Source: Setaria digitata (taxonomy: Eukaryota > Nematoda > Chromadorea > Rhabditida > Setariidae). From it: DNA of 64,000 bases. The notes beneath the pieces were generated by a model. It had not been told where the DNA came from. It saw only the letters and a program-made list of their open reading frames with translations, and did no database searches. The stretch covers positions 39,030 to 103,029 of the forward strand of contig RCAB01000210.1 in the NCBI GenBank assembly GCA_003640385.1, read 5' to 3'. The position numbers were made by a program, and so were the translations under genes. The number at the start of each line of letters is the position of its first letter. Position 1 is the first letter of the stretch. Positions 37,131 through 50,472 of the stretch are shown here, piece by piece.

Positions 37131-39214
37131 TATTCAGTAGACGTACTACTGGACAACAATGAATGATTCAGGAATTTGCTGCGCGTTTTATATATATATA
37201 TATATATGTACAGATTTATTTCGCATGATATTCCCCACCATCTGTTGTAGCGTATCTTCTTTTTTATTCTTCGTATAGTTTAATAAAGCAACACTTTCAT
37301 GAACATATCGTTACAGCTCAAAACTTCCTTGGCCCATTCCAGGCTTTGTGACCGGTCCAAGGAAATGTTCAGGCAAAATTGTTCGTGCGCTAATTTGTTA
37401 GTCCATCAAGTAACTATTATTTTCTAAGCCCACTTCATATGATATATAAAGAAATAAGGGAATCTTTGCAACGAGTGCAAAGTATTAAAATACGTTAATC
37501 ATGTGCCTACATCAATATATTATAGATCCACTCCCATAACAAGTTAAATACGGTCAAGCATCCTTCGCAATGCTCGGTATGGCCCTCTAAAACTTTAGAG
37601 TTGTGAGTGGCCTTATCTGATTCGATATATATTGAAAACCCGTTTACACCTTTTTAGGGTGGTGTCCTTCGAATTGTTTTAGGTGGCAGACTGTGCTATG
37701 TCTGACGCCTCCCTCCCTCACTGCTATTAACCGCAACAGAAGCGTTCCGAACAGTCTATTTAATTCACGAACACGATACAGAAAATCCCGATAAAATGCA
37801 TAAAAACGACAAACTTACGAAGGATGAATGAAACAAGAAAACAAACTGAGGAAGTAAACAGGAAACAAACTCCCGCGAAAAAAGAAAACAGTAATACCGA
37901 TATTAGACTGACTTGAAACCCGAAGTTGGATTGATTTGAAACAATACTCAAAATTGAAGTTACACATAAAAAACAAAGAGTCCCGGTGTCTCACGCACAC
38001 GGTCAAAACGAAGAAGGCAAAGCAAGAGCTAAGACGATGGGATCCAAAACTGATATCCAGAATTTTGAATCTAGATGGTTTGTCACGAACCCATAATACT
38101 GTGAACCGGACGAAAAGCCGCATTTTTATTGGTTAATAATAGTCGTCTTCCATTTTTGATTAAAGCACTAGGTGCTATGAGCAAAATATGACTAAACTTA
38201 CGAAAAATTTCCACGTATCCGAGTAGATCGTGAATAAAGACAGCAGTTTCTGCACCAAAAAATTTAAATTACTAGAGAATCTTTCGCGATATTTGCAAAA
38301 AGGACACAATTTAGCAGTTCGCATAGTGACTCACAGTGTAGCCACCATCGTTTCGTTGCTAAACAAGAAGGGTGTATCTAGCAAAGGATCACCTTAACAA
38401 TTCTTTGAAACCAATAAAACAACTACTTGTAAAAACCTGAAACAAAATACCAATAATGAAAAATAATGCCAAAATATACAACCAGCGAAGAAAGAATAAA
38501 TCTACTTGAAAGCGACATATAATTTCTTGTAGAAAAGCATACCTCTTCATTAGAAAAAAGAAACAGAAATTCGCGGCAAGAACAAATTAACAGCGAAATA
38601 ACTGGTAATAAAATATACTATACTAATAAAAGGCTGAAAATTTTCAGTATACTGGGCAAATGAAAAAAAAAAAAAAAAAAACATGAAAAATGAAGATGCT
38701 CCCGAAAGGACAACGAGTAAGAGGGAAGGAAAAAGGGCGCATAGCGGACTTAAGATAGCATATAAAAAATCTGTATAAACATGCACAGAATGGAAAAAAA
38801 AAGAGAGGTACATTTGAACGAAAACATAAGAAAAAAGATAAAAGAGTCATTCCTTCCAAATCTTCCGTTTAGAAACATATGAAAACAAAGAAAATACGCA
38901 ACAACGACGGTAAAAGAAAATATGAAATTTTGGAAAATAAAATAAAACTTACGCAAATCTCTAATGATATGCTGCTTCTAAACTCTTTAATCCCTTCAAA
39001 AATATTTTACCGACAGTGAAGTAAAGTTGAAAGCTAAACACATGTTTCAATTTTTTTTGAGCTAGTGAAATTTTAAAATCGGAAGGAGAATCAATTTTCG
39101 ATTTCTTGGACATGATAATCATCCAATTCTCCATAAAGACAGGATGCCCTACGAATAAACAATTTTTTTTCTCGCACTTTCAATAAATGGACTAATTTAG
39201 AATCTTTCGGATAA
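37131..39214. other. intergenic between convergent genes
   Basis: Spacer between the Q-rich gene (+) and the AKAP1-like gene (-). It has a (TA)n run at about 37190-37207 and a cluster of small hairpins near 37555-37690. Minus-strand open frames in 37760-38950 are Phe-rich readings of A-rich DNA and are not believed. Confidence 0.5.
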
Positions 39215-42200
39215 TTATTCTGCGACAAAAATTTCATCTCCCATACGACCAACTAAGAATGTAGTTGTTAATGGTGGTACTGGCCTTGGAAGCACCGGTC
39301 TAACTTTCGACGGATCCCACGCCTTTGCAAGATCTGCGTCTAACAAAGCACTATCAACTCGATCTACCTGAAAAAAAAGTACTGAAATGATTTCATTCTC
39401 ATATCTCCATCTTTTATTTGAAGTTTCATCCTAGGCAACGCCATTTACTTTACGATATTAACAATTCCCGAAACCAGGAAAGCAAACCCGATTATTTTCA
39501 TCAGTGGCAAATATTTCAACAAATGGTCTTGAATCTTCAATATGATAGCCAACGACATAACATTCCAACATACGACCCTGTGTTAGAGTTTGGAACAACT
39601 CCAGTGCTTCATCAGACCATTTTGTTGTTCCTAAAAAATACAAAAATACAGCTGGGAATTCTGATAAGAACAAATAAAAAAAAAAAAAAAAAAAAGAAAA
39701 AAGATCTCTGCCGTTTGCATCTCAGGTGCTTTACTTTGATATTCAGAAGATATTTATGGCCACTGTCTTTCATCTTCAGTTTCCTCTTCTGCCTAATCCA
39801 ATCATATATATGCATCCGAACAAAAAAAAAAAAAAAAATTAATACCATCCGCAGGCATAACATGAGCCAAATAACATTCAGTTGCTTGAAATGGTAGCGT
39901 CATAAAATCAGTTCTGCAAAGAAATAAAAACTGAATTGATGCTAGTTCTACCTCCATTACTACTTTACAACTAATCATCAACAAAATAGTATCATTACTA
40001 TAATACAATCACCCCTATACCCAGTTACTCAGCCACTAAAATCTGTAAACAACCTTCGGAAATTATCTTAATCCTTGTTAAAAGAACCAAGACTCGAAAT
40101 TTCATTAATAAAAAAAAAACAAATCATGATGAGCACCTTACGCTTACGCTCTGAAGCACATAACAGTATGCACCAGTTTCAAATTTCAGCTGGGAAAATG
40201 AAAAACTCTAAGTTGCAGGAAAATCATCAAGCTTCACTAATTTACCTTATTTGCTTCAAATCGCTCCTTGGAAGACGACCATAACCACCATAATCTACGT
40301 ATCTTACCATAACTTCATCCTCTTCCGGGTAATAATCAAGAGTTACCGCGCGATACCAACCATCAAACGCCGGCGCAACACACAGCTTGTCAACTAAAAA
40401 TTTCCTCACATTTCGAAACCTTTAAGAAGGAAATATATTAGATTTCCAAATATTTGGCTCATCCATTTGCTTACTTTCTTCCCTTGCAGAGTATATTTTA
40501 TAAGGTGTAAAAGATGGCAAATGCACCAACCATCTACCGGCCTCGGTAAATCCGGTACACCCGCTGGTTGCATATAGACACCAAGCATATAGTAATCAAG
40601 GCGCTGCAGTGCGCTAAATGTCGGATGATGCGGCTGCTGGAGAAAAAAGTGGCCAACATCAATGGTGGCTGAGCAAATTACTCGACAGCGTTCACCCTCG
40701 GGCAATATCAACTGCAAAACAATCATTGCTCAAGCTTTACTACTTTTTAAATTCCTATTCCATAAGCCGGCAATTTCATGAAGTTAACATATCATTCATC
40801 TTTCAGAATCTCAAAACATTTTCTTACATTTGATTTTTATAATGATACTAACATCATTTGCAAATAAGACGTTATTTCATATAAAATATCCAGGTTTATT
40901 TGGAAATGAGAAAAAAATATTTCAAAAGTGTATCTGAAACGGTTTTATGAATAATAACCCAAGCAATGAGGCGGCCGCTCCAATTACTTCCTTGTGATTA
41001 GTTACATTTTCAGTTTGCTTCTTTTGAAAAAAAAAAAAAAGAAATTTCAGAAGAATAAATCATGATGAAAATTAAATTAAGCTGACAAATATATAAGTGG
41101 GTAAAGACATGAGAAACGAATCAGAACTTTTTCTTTGAAAACAACAGCTGAATCTTGACTTTAATGGAAAAACAGTGGTTATGTTTCACTGTACGAATGT
41201 CTTTCCCACTAAAGTTAAATCATAAATCTTAACTTCTTCCATAAAATAGATAATATATGCGCTAGAATGGTGATAAATCAGCCGTCAGAATATGTCTGCG
41301 TGCGAGTGAAATAAAACTGTGCAATTGAGCTGTACAATATCTGTTGTAGCAGTTGCTAAACATAACTTACACTATTTCACCTTTTATCTTTCATTAGAAA
41401 TGGATTTCGTATGTTGAAAAGACATTACAAATTTTTGTACATATGATGATGAAGCAGTTACACCAACCATTCTATTTGGCGCTCACTAACTCCCTTTTCG
41501 ATCTTATCACTTATGATCAATTACCTTTTCTTTCCCAAGATGGAGATTATATACCATATGGAAAGAATTACTATAAAATATTTTGAACTATCCGACACAT
41601 TCAAATTACAATACAAAAATTCAAATAAAATGCATGACCTCTATTCCACTCACAAATTTGAGAAGAATCTTTTTTTTTTTTGTAATTTCTTTACCAAAAG
41701 AATTTAAACCTCTTTTCTCCTTAATTTCTCCGATTATTAAAAGTCTGCTACCCATATCCATAACGCAGGTCCAATCAATGGATAATAAAAGCTGACAAAA
41801 TCGAAGTTATATGAAGTTTAAAAAGACTAAGGCATTTTCAAGTTCACTTCAATTTACACATACATCAAATCCATGGCTTACATAATCTTTTCATTGTCTT
41901 AATACTAAACGTAATAGATTCGAATTCAATCAATTTCGATTAGTAGAAAGTTCCAGGGAAATTGAAAGAATAGGAATCCAAATAATGGAATGCAAAATAC
42001 CTGTACTGGTCTTGTCGCGTAAAGTGCAGCTGGTGGATCTGGGAACGGTGGTGGCAGCACTGGCCTTAAATTTAGTTCTGGGAAACGGGTAACAGGAAAG
42101 CGACGGCGCATCATCCGTAGGCATCTATTGATATTTTCACGTGAACCCTCCACAGCACAAATTTGATGCGTTTCTAACTATAATTAGCAGGATTGAAGGA

Positions 42201-45200
42201 ATAGCAAACGGAATTATGCTTAAATAATCTTTATTCCACTTACCATGATCAATGACTAACGGTTTTCAGGAAATGAATGTTTTAAGACAATTCTTCCCTG
42301 CTGAAAATTTCCAAAAAAGAAACATTATGAAATATTTCTATCAATGTGCAATTATTATAAAACTAAAACCCCAGTAAACGAAAGAGGGAGAAAGAGCAAC
42401 AAACGAATCAGCAAAAGGAAATGAAGAATCTCCTCCTGAGAAATGGTGAGAAGCAGAACAGAAGAACGGAGATGCACCAGAGAAAAAACATTAGCAGAAA
42501 ATAAATCTTAATAGATGACTGAAAATCTGAAATAGTGGCGTAAATTTCAAAATAGTAAGAGATATTTGAATTCTCAACATCAAAGAAAGAAAATCTTACT
42601 TTTCCTGGTGTATGATGGGGCCTGATAATCATTTTCACCTCTGTACGAAAGCATAATTCCTGCAAACGGCCAAACCTGACATCAAAAAAATAAACCAATT
42701 GAAAACAGTGCAAACAGGTTCCTTAGTCGAAAGAGAAATTAGTTGGTTAATTGTTACATAAAGAAATGAAACTTTTTTTCCGCTGTTTAACGGCCATTTT
42801 CCCATTTTGTATGCTTAACCGCATAATTTCTGTGAACAAGTGGCAAAAAAAAAAAAAAAAGAAAAAAAAAAGCTATAAATTTCAACAGCATAACAGTATA
42901 TGAATACACAGAAATCTTTGGATGCGATCAATGCATAAACGTAGGAAGTTACTTGAACATACGGAAATGTCTAGCTGTTATTTACTGAACAAAAATAACC
43001 TTTATAGTTTTGCCTTTGATGCCAATGATTAGTCCAACCAATGTATTAGGTATTTCAAATTCATAAATTGACCTCACTTCCGGGCTCCCTCGTGGCGCTA
43101 CATCATCAGCTGGACTTAGTGATGAAGCCAAACCTCCAGTTGCTCGACCACTATCTTGCGATCCCTAAGAGTAATGAATTCAGTAACCGAAATCTAGGGA
43201 CCTTAGAGTGTGAGATATGAAAAAAAAAAAAAAAGAAAAAAATGAAAAAAAAAGTAATGATCAGTAAGAGAATCCTAAAGCAAATCTAGGAATAAAAAAG
43301 ATTATTCTGCTATAGCTTTATCAAATCAAGCTTAATACTTTGGAAGAGGAGTTAGCAATTCCTTTCTTTCAAAAATTAAAAAAAAAAAAAAATTAAAAGG
43401 CGATAATCAGGACCACTTTTTGCAAATACACATCTCTCAATCACTGTAGATGTAAAGATACTGAAACGCAAATCTCATACATAGACAGTCTTTTCAAAGT
43501 TACAATGTGCTACAAGTATAATCAAGATAGAAAATGGTATTCGTTACATCTAATCATTCATTAATAGTTAAAACTATATTCGGATATGAAGACTTTCACC
43601 TGCAGATGCGCAAGTACATGTCTACAGTAGTCATTTCCACTGACACTAGAAGAGGTAGACGAATAGGGAGGTAAATCAATCCGATACTTAGAAAAAGAAA
43701 CATAATTCTATTAAAAGACTATCGCTCAAATCGCTACACATGAATGTGTGATGCCACTGCAAGTGATGATGATATGTCAGGAAAAGGAATGAAATCTGAG
43801 GCAATACTAAAAATTGAATGCACAAATTTTCCTGTAGATTTGCAAAAAGACAAGCAAACAAACCGACCCAGGTAGAAGGTGGGACAACATCAGCATTTAA
43901 TGATGTGCTGGACCGTCCGGAACCGGATAAAGTTTTTGATGTACAGTTGCTAACACTGGATACGGTGGTTGGTGGGTACTGCGCCATAAAGGACGGACCG
44001 AGAGAAATATTCTGTAGCGGGAAGATAAATGATGCCGGTACAAATGATGGGGGCGGAATCGATGTTCGAAGTACAGAAGAGTTAGCACCAACTGCAGGTA
44101 ACAGGAAGGAATCGGTATGCAGGTTCACCAGCCATGACTTCTCGCAATCCAGAGCAGTAGCAGTGGGTGCCAGTTCCGGACAGAAGATACCGCTACGGTA
44201 GCGGTAACTGCTCGCAGAAGTAGATGATGTGGCTGTAATGCTCGCCTGATCCATTCCGGCAGCACGTTCAGCTGGCAGTGGCACACGGTGCAGCCAGCTG
44301 GATTTCTTCGCGTGCAGAGTGAACAAAACTGTTCGGCAAGAAGCGACCGATTTTGAAGGCGACAGAGACCCTCCGAGGACAGTAGTCACAAACCTGCAAT
44401 TAATCTGTACACTGACTGATAAAACAATGACCCGCCTGCTACTGTCTAGGCCAAACCTCGACCGAGAAACAGACACGTCTACAGTTACCGAGTGTGCGCC
44501 ACACAGACAGAGTTCGAGACAGCAGATGCAGACTGAGAACGAAGATCAACATTTACTGATGACTGCAGACAGCCTTCCACGTGCTTGTCCTTCTCTGTTG
44601 CTCCTCCAAAAGCTACACACTCTCCACCACTCTAACAGTCTCTGCTGCTATAGGAGTATCACAAGAGGAGAGACGGGAGAGAGAAATAGGGCGAATGAGA
44701 GTGAGGGTGTATGGCGGCATTTGGCACGGAATATGGAAGAAGATGGCAGACTGCCAAGCTGCGTGGCAACCAATGGGAATGAACGACAGGCTGACGTAAC
44801 GGTGTTTCGCTGCTACCTACGACCAGCAACGGTGCTGCAAATGCCAAGAAATAACCTCCCCCTCGCCACATATAGCATCTAATCGACGCTGCCTCTCTTT
44901 TCAAAAGTGAATTTAAACACAAAGATAACCTTTGACCCAGAGCCTGTTTACACAAGTTACATGCAGTACTAAGACCATCAAAAGAGAAGTAGCAGATATA
45001 TACTTCGAGAAGGAAAAGGAAAGGGAAAATAGCAACAAAACACAGTACAGTGTGTGAGAGAGTCAAACGATGACGGTGAATATAATGGACAGATGGAATA
45101 ATTGAGCTAGAGCACGTGCACTACAATTACAGCTAGATAGATTGGTTACAGCAATTTTACAACGAACATTTTTTTTTTTAAACTTCACAAAATTTGAATT

Positions 45201-47927
45201 CAAAATTTCATATGCTCCTACTGCAAATGGCTAACAAGTTATCTAGCATAGCTTCAAAGTTAGCAGCAGCGAACAATGTTATCTATATTAATTAATGAAT
45301 ACGAAGAGCTTTGCAGTGAGAATTTTCATATTTGAAAGAATATTAAAATGAAATTACTAACCGTGAAAACTTTTCCACAAGCAAACTAAAAAAAAAATTA
45401 ATGAAGATTTTCAAGAAAGGAATCTTTTTTTTTTTCTTTTTATTACCTCTATGAAAAAAAAAAAAACTAGAAGAAATATTTCTTGAAATGAGCAAACAGA
45501 AAGTTGATCACAAGTCGGTACTTTTTTTTTTTTTTAAGTTTTCAACCGTATAGTAATCCTTCTCTTACATCTTTAGCAACAGCAACTCATACAGAATTTG
45601 GAAAAGTCAACTTGGGACAGCCAAGAATTCCCCCCAATCAAAACTGATAGTTGCACTCAACTCAATTATTACACGCAAGGATAGATCTTTCGATGCAACA
45701 ATGAAAGAAATATGGCAATAAGAGGTTATGTTGTCTTCCTCACATCTATAAATAGGTGCAGAATTTCATCAATCTGATACAATCACATTAGCAAACGAAT
45801 ACAAAAAAAAAAAGAAACAATACATCCCTTTCTCCCTCTCTCTCTCTCTGCTAACATAAACACGAAAATGGAAAAGTGAAGAAATGATCGGCAATCATAC
45901 GCAAGCTATGGAAAATGTATGTCAAACATTTAACAGTTTCAGTGAAAAAAAGGCGGTCTCTCAAGGACAAGTTTCATTGATTCTACAAAAAGAAATTAAA
46001 CAGCTGATTTTAGAAAAAAAAAAAAAAAAAAAAAAATAAAAAAACGAAAAAATAATTTCAACTTCGATCAATCTTAGATTATGAACAGTATAGTAAAATT
46101 ATAGTCCATAACTCACGGATTTCATTCCTCATTTTAATTCTTTAAATAAGCATTCCACATGATTCACACTCTTTTTCTCTATCACTGTCTACCTTGTGTT
46201 GACACTTTCTTATCAACTGTGATGAGAATCAAAAATTAAAGCTACACACGCAAAGATTTTATTTCTCTTGAAAAACTGCTGAAGCATGATCATTTTTGAA
46301 TAAAATATAAGCTCTCTAAAATTGGAAGAGAAGTTCATCAATGACTCAGAAAGCTTCTCAAACGAAGCTAGCAAAGTTCGAAGCATAGAAGTTTCAGTTT
46401 CGAACAATTATTATTTAACTGCGGCAACTGCTACAACTTAAAAATCTTCGAATTATTTCCTTAAACCAAAAAGAAAGAGATGTTGTAGCCAAATGACATT
46501 TTCACTTCCAATCTATTCGATAGGAAATAAGGTTCGCTTAGTCTCGGACTACTGCTTTACAGCAATGTCCTTCAGCTAGTTTGTAATTCCTTTTCGTTCT
46601 GTTTTAATACTAATTAATCATCACAGAAAAATAAAGTTAAAATCTGAGAGAAAAGCAACAATTATATCAAAGCAAGAATACGAATTCATAGCTAAAACCT
46701 ACAGCACAAGCCTTCCAACTAGCCGAAAAGAAGTAAAATGAAAACGTTTACTGTGTTTGAAAGAAAAAAAAAAAAAATTACGATAAAAACACTAAATTTG
46801 TAAAGAAATATTATTCAAGTTAGTGAACAAAACAAACTATTAAAAATAACTGAAAATAATAACTGCATAGGAAAGTGTTGGAATAAAAAAAATTGTAATT
46901 TCCATGCTTCAGAAGCTATTTGAGAATATTTCAAAAAAAGAGTAGGCAGAGAGGTCTTGTTGTTAATGAATGTGGAAGCTTTCAGTGCAGAAATTACAAA
47001 TCAATATTATAAATGTCTAAAATTATAGCGTATTCAGAGAATCGTATGGGAAAAGATGTGATGAGATATGAAAAGGTGCAACTGAAATATTGGTGGAAAA
47101 AAAAAAAAGCGGTTAAAAGAGTTTTGTTTTAAGCGTCTTTTTCAAGTCCATAGCAGCGATATGAAACTAGGAATTAAGAAATTCTGGGTTAACTCATCAT
47201 TAAATATTTATTTTTTTTAGTTCAATTCTATAATCCTGTAACTAATTCTCAACTTTCAGACGACAAAGCACTAAGAAAACCAACAGATTAAGTTTTGAAT
47301 TACCTGTTTGGGAGATATCGGTTAATAAAAATTAGAATTATAATTTGAAAGGAATCACTACTTCAGGTGTTAAATGCAGTAATGACCCTATAATATCATA
47401 TTCCCAAAAATCCAAAATATGCAGAGAAACTGCAAAAAAGAAACTGAAAGCTTCAATAAGTGAATGAAAACAGACTTCAGTAAATGAAAATATGAACCTC
47501 ACTGCTCGGTGTGTTTACACGCTTGCATTCATTTATATTCTGAATGCTATTTTGCTTGCTGATAACATTCTCGCCTTTTATCGTAACAGAAATTTTTTGC
47601 TTTTCAGTTTCTGATTCCTTCCAAAACAGCGAAGATTCCATAATTTCTTCTGCACTATCTTCCTAAAATTAAATAAATTTGCGGACTAAAAAAAGATTCC
47701 AGAAGCTCTGAAAACCTGTCTAATTTTAAAGGAACTGAAAACAGAACATTAGCTCATTAAGAACTGAGATATTATCGATCGTCGTTATTGATATTTGTTC
47801 CTATGTTTATCCAACTGTATGAGAACTGATAAACTGACAAAATAAAAAATAAGTCAATACAAGAACACAAAATGTAGTATCGGTCTATGCCATTTTGATG
47901 AAGAATATTAAGCAAATATCGAGCTTN

Positions 47928-47962
<35 letters not shown>

Positions 47963-49638
47963 GATATATTTCATGCAAAATGAAGATTAATGACGAGTTT
48001 GTGGTGCTTTATAAGGCATTTTGATGAAGAATATTAAGCAAATATCGAGCTTCTTTAAACGCAAAATATTTAGAACTAACAAGCCTCAAATAAACTAGTT
48101 TGCTAGGTCAGCAATGTCCAACTTCTACAACTCTACTATTTCACAGTTAACCCGACATGTAGGTTTTGCCAAATCTGATATTCAGGAGAAGATAACTACT
48201 AAAATCTTCGAAGTAAGAGAAAGAATAGGACATTAATTTAGATATTCTTATCTATATTAATAAATTTCTACGAAAACAAAGCTAAAAATATTGCAAGTTT
48301 GATGGTAACATAAGGACTTATGAGGTTTGAAATTAACGGCAGTTAACGACTACACAAAAAAAAAAAATCTTAAATAAATTAGGAAAGAAAGGTCTCAGAT
48401 TTCCAATTATATTTGTGGGAAAAAATTACTACAGGCGCTACTACACACTTGTGTGATTAACAATAACTTTTGCAGATTAATTTTCAAGCGCGATAAATTT
48501 CTCACTAAATGAGATGAGTGAAAAACCGTACATCATACAAACTTGAATGCACATGATATTTTTGTTGCTTTTTTTTTTCACGCATTAGGCAAAATTCTAT
48601 TGAAAAATAATTCTCTGCGTGCTATCTGTAACATATCAGCTTAAGATCTGAATTCTTTTGATGGTATTTTATTAACATAACTAAAAACAGTTACATTTAT
48701 ATGCAATTCCTACAAAAAAACTTGAAAGTATGAACCAATTTCTTCAAAGAATGCTTGAATAATAATGAAGAATATCAATAACGCTGTTCATGATCGTTGG
48801 GGTAGGGTATCAGTATTGGTGAGATAAAACTATATGCAAAGCCGAGTCATTCTAAACTTAATTGTTACATTTTAGGATGTAAATATTAATCACAAAACTT
48901 GACACCATCAAGACCAATGAAATGTAATCAGCTTAAAATGAATAAAATCAAAACGTACTGAAACTTTGTGTGAACATCGCAAACTGTTGTTTACATCTTC
49001 CATTGATTTTTGTAAGTTGTTCGGGACTTTTAACACCAATACCTCACTTTTTTCACCCGCATCTATCCCAACATTATTAAATCCAGAAGTCATTACATCA
49101 TCACTGGGTTTTGTAATTAATGGGCTACCATACAGGTTCGAATCTCTAAAGTTCTCCTGCGGTCTCAGATCCGCATCATCACTTGACTTCATAGTTCGTG
49201 CGGCAGAAGTTTCTTCTGCATTCCCTTTGCTGTTTTTTGAAACAACAAAACTCTGCTGGTTGCATGACTTTGCGCTCACCTTTCTATTTCTGTTTTGACT
49301 AAAATAGTCATCCTTAGTTTTCAAATAAGCTAAGTCTATGTTTCCAATCAGTTTGTTTACTTGAGCAAGCAATACATAAGATCCTGCATAAACAATAATA
49401 CTATAGAAGAGCGGAGAATTTCAAGCCTTTAGTTTTTTGCATTATACAGCACTGCTATTTTTTTCCTCTTACTCCTTACGATATAATATGCATAGGGCTA
49501 AGTGGATGATAACCTCGTTGAACATTTCATACTTCGCTGTCGTCTGATGTACCAATAAGTAACAGCAAATGCCAAACTGCCTGTAAGAACGGCTACTGAA
49601 CGCCGTGTTAGGAAACTTTCCATCGGCCCGTTGGGCAT
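39215..49638 (-). CDS. akap-1: A-kinase anchor protein 1-like, KH and Tudor domains
   Basis: Membrane-anchored scaffold and RNA-binding protein of the AKAP1 type, which sits on the mitochondrial outer membrane. Long-form exons: 49638-49533, 49383-48965, 47662-47498, then shared exons 43686-43600, 43164-43000, 42659-42600, 42177-42001, 40711-40531, 40393-40246, 39913-39846, 39630-39488, 39367-39215. Exon 1 encodes MPNGPMESFLTRRSV then a hydrophobic helix (VLTGSLAFAVTYWYI) and RRQR, an N-terminal anchor. The KH core has VGLIIGIKGKTIKEL with GxxG = GIKG. The extended Tudor domain has YRAVTLDYYPEEDEVMVRYV then DYGGYGRLPRSDL. Phases agree throughout. A TTACAG directly before the ATG suggests trans-splicing. 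A PKA-binding helix was not identified with confidence. TDRKH is a less likely alternative because there is one KH, located before the Tudor. Confidence 0.9.
43868..44254 (-). CDS. akap-1: alternative 5' exon of the AKAP1-like gene
   Basis: Open minus-strand exon of 129 codons from ATG at 44254 (start MDQASITATSSTSASSYRYR) to a donor at TGG|GTCGGT (43868/43867). It joins in phase to the shared exon 43686-43600. It is Ser/Thr/Pro-rich, with no hydrophobic anchor. The frame stays open upstream to another ATG at 44476. The surrounding 43.9-44.9 kb is clearly richer in G+C and CG dinucleotides than the rest of the window, as expected of a promoter and coding first exon. If used, it makes a soluble isoform that keeps KH and Tudor but lacks the membrane anchor. 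Confidence 0.6.
44477..47497. other. large intron of the AKAP1-like long form
   Basis: Three kilobases of AT-rich DNA with many A-runs (for example about 46014-46036). The first 0.4 kb is comparatively GC-rich and is the likely promoter zone for the internal start. No other exon is recognised. Confidence 0.5.
47891..48052. repeat. 36 bp duplication flanking an N and (TA)n
   Basis: A 36 bp unit at 47891-47926 recurs exactly at 48017-48052. The first copy is followed by an N (47927) and a (TA)n run (47928-47961). It lies in an intron of the AKAP1-like gene and has the same architecture as the other N positions. Confidence 0.85.
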
Positions 49639-50205
49639 TCTGTAAGAAGTATGAATATAAAATCCTTATGATGCTTTAAAAAAAAAAAGTATTCTTACAT
49701 GACAATTCCAAACATCCAAGTATTTGAACAAATCTTTCATCAACTGGTGTTCGAATTTGCTTTATTGTAAGTCTCCTTTCTCTTTTCTATCAGGCGAGTC
49801 AACTATAATTTGACGAATAGGATAATCTAGGGGTGCTGCCGTCATTTTATATTTCAGCAACCTTACTGCAAACGTTAACATCATATTGAAGAAGTAAAAA
49901 AAGTACCGCAAACAAAAATTTTCCGTTTCCGACAAGAATCAATTTGCTGATACCTACTGATTTTTCTATTCGCCGAACGTGTAAATGCTTTCCAACAAAC
50001 CAAAATAATGTTTCACAAGCTCTTCCTTATTATTGCTCCGTCTCACAAACTGCAATATACGAAACAGTAAACAAAAGCATTATCGAATAAAGCTCTTTAG
50101 TAACGCTGACGAATTGCCAGTATTACAGCAAATAAGTTGCTGTCAGTTTGTAACACAATCAATACAGTGAATGCCACATAACAACGTCTTCGACCTGATA
50201 GACGC

Positions 50206-50249
50206 TTCTGAAGGAATCAGCCTGGTGAAGCAGGCTGATTCCTTCAGAA
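50206..50249. repeat. perfect palindrome, 19 bp arms, 6-base loop
   Basis: Arms 50206-50224 and 50231-50249 are exact reverse complements around GTGAAG. It lies 32 bases upstream of an N-flanked duplication. Confidence 0.9.
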
Positions 50250-50280
50250 AAATAGAAAAATAAAACGAGAAGTCAAGCGG

Positions 50281-50472
50281 TGATGTCGCAAGATGAATTC
50301 ACATCCAAAGGTGGAGAAAAAGGGATTATTCAGAGCAGCTGACGACTGGAGACGATTATTTCGTCCATCACAGTCNCTGATGTCGCAAGATGAATTCACA
50401 TCCAAAGGTGGAGAAAATGGGATTATTCAGAGCAGCTGACGACTGGAGACGATTATTTCGTCCATCACAGTC
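50281..50472. repeat. direct duplication flanking an N
   Basis: A 95 bp unit at 50281-50375 recurs at 50378-50472 with one difference (GAGAAAAAGG versus GAGAAAATGG), separated by an N at 50376. Interpreted as unmerged contig ends. Confidence 0.85.

Noticed and set aside
38550..38956. Minus-strand Phe/Ser-rich frames
   Set aside because: They are readings of A-rich plus-strand DNA, with no splice logic or family.
43818..44882. Long plus-strand open frames (127 and 187 codons) opposite the AKAP1-like 5' exon
   Set aside because: They are the complement of a GC-richer coding exon and promoter region. The minus-strand frame joins in phase to recognised KH/Tudor exons, whereas the plus frames have no family, no splice partners and odd composition.
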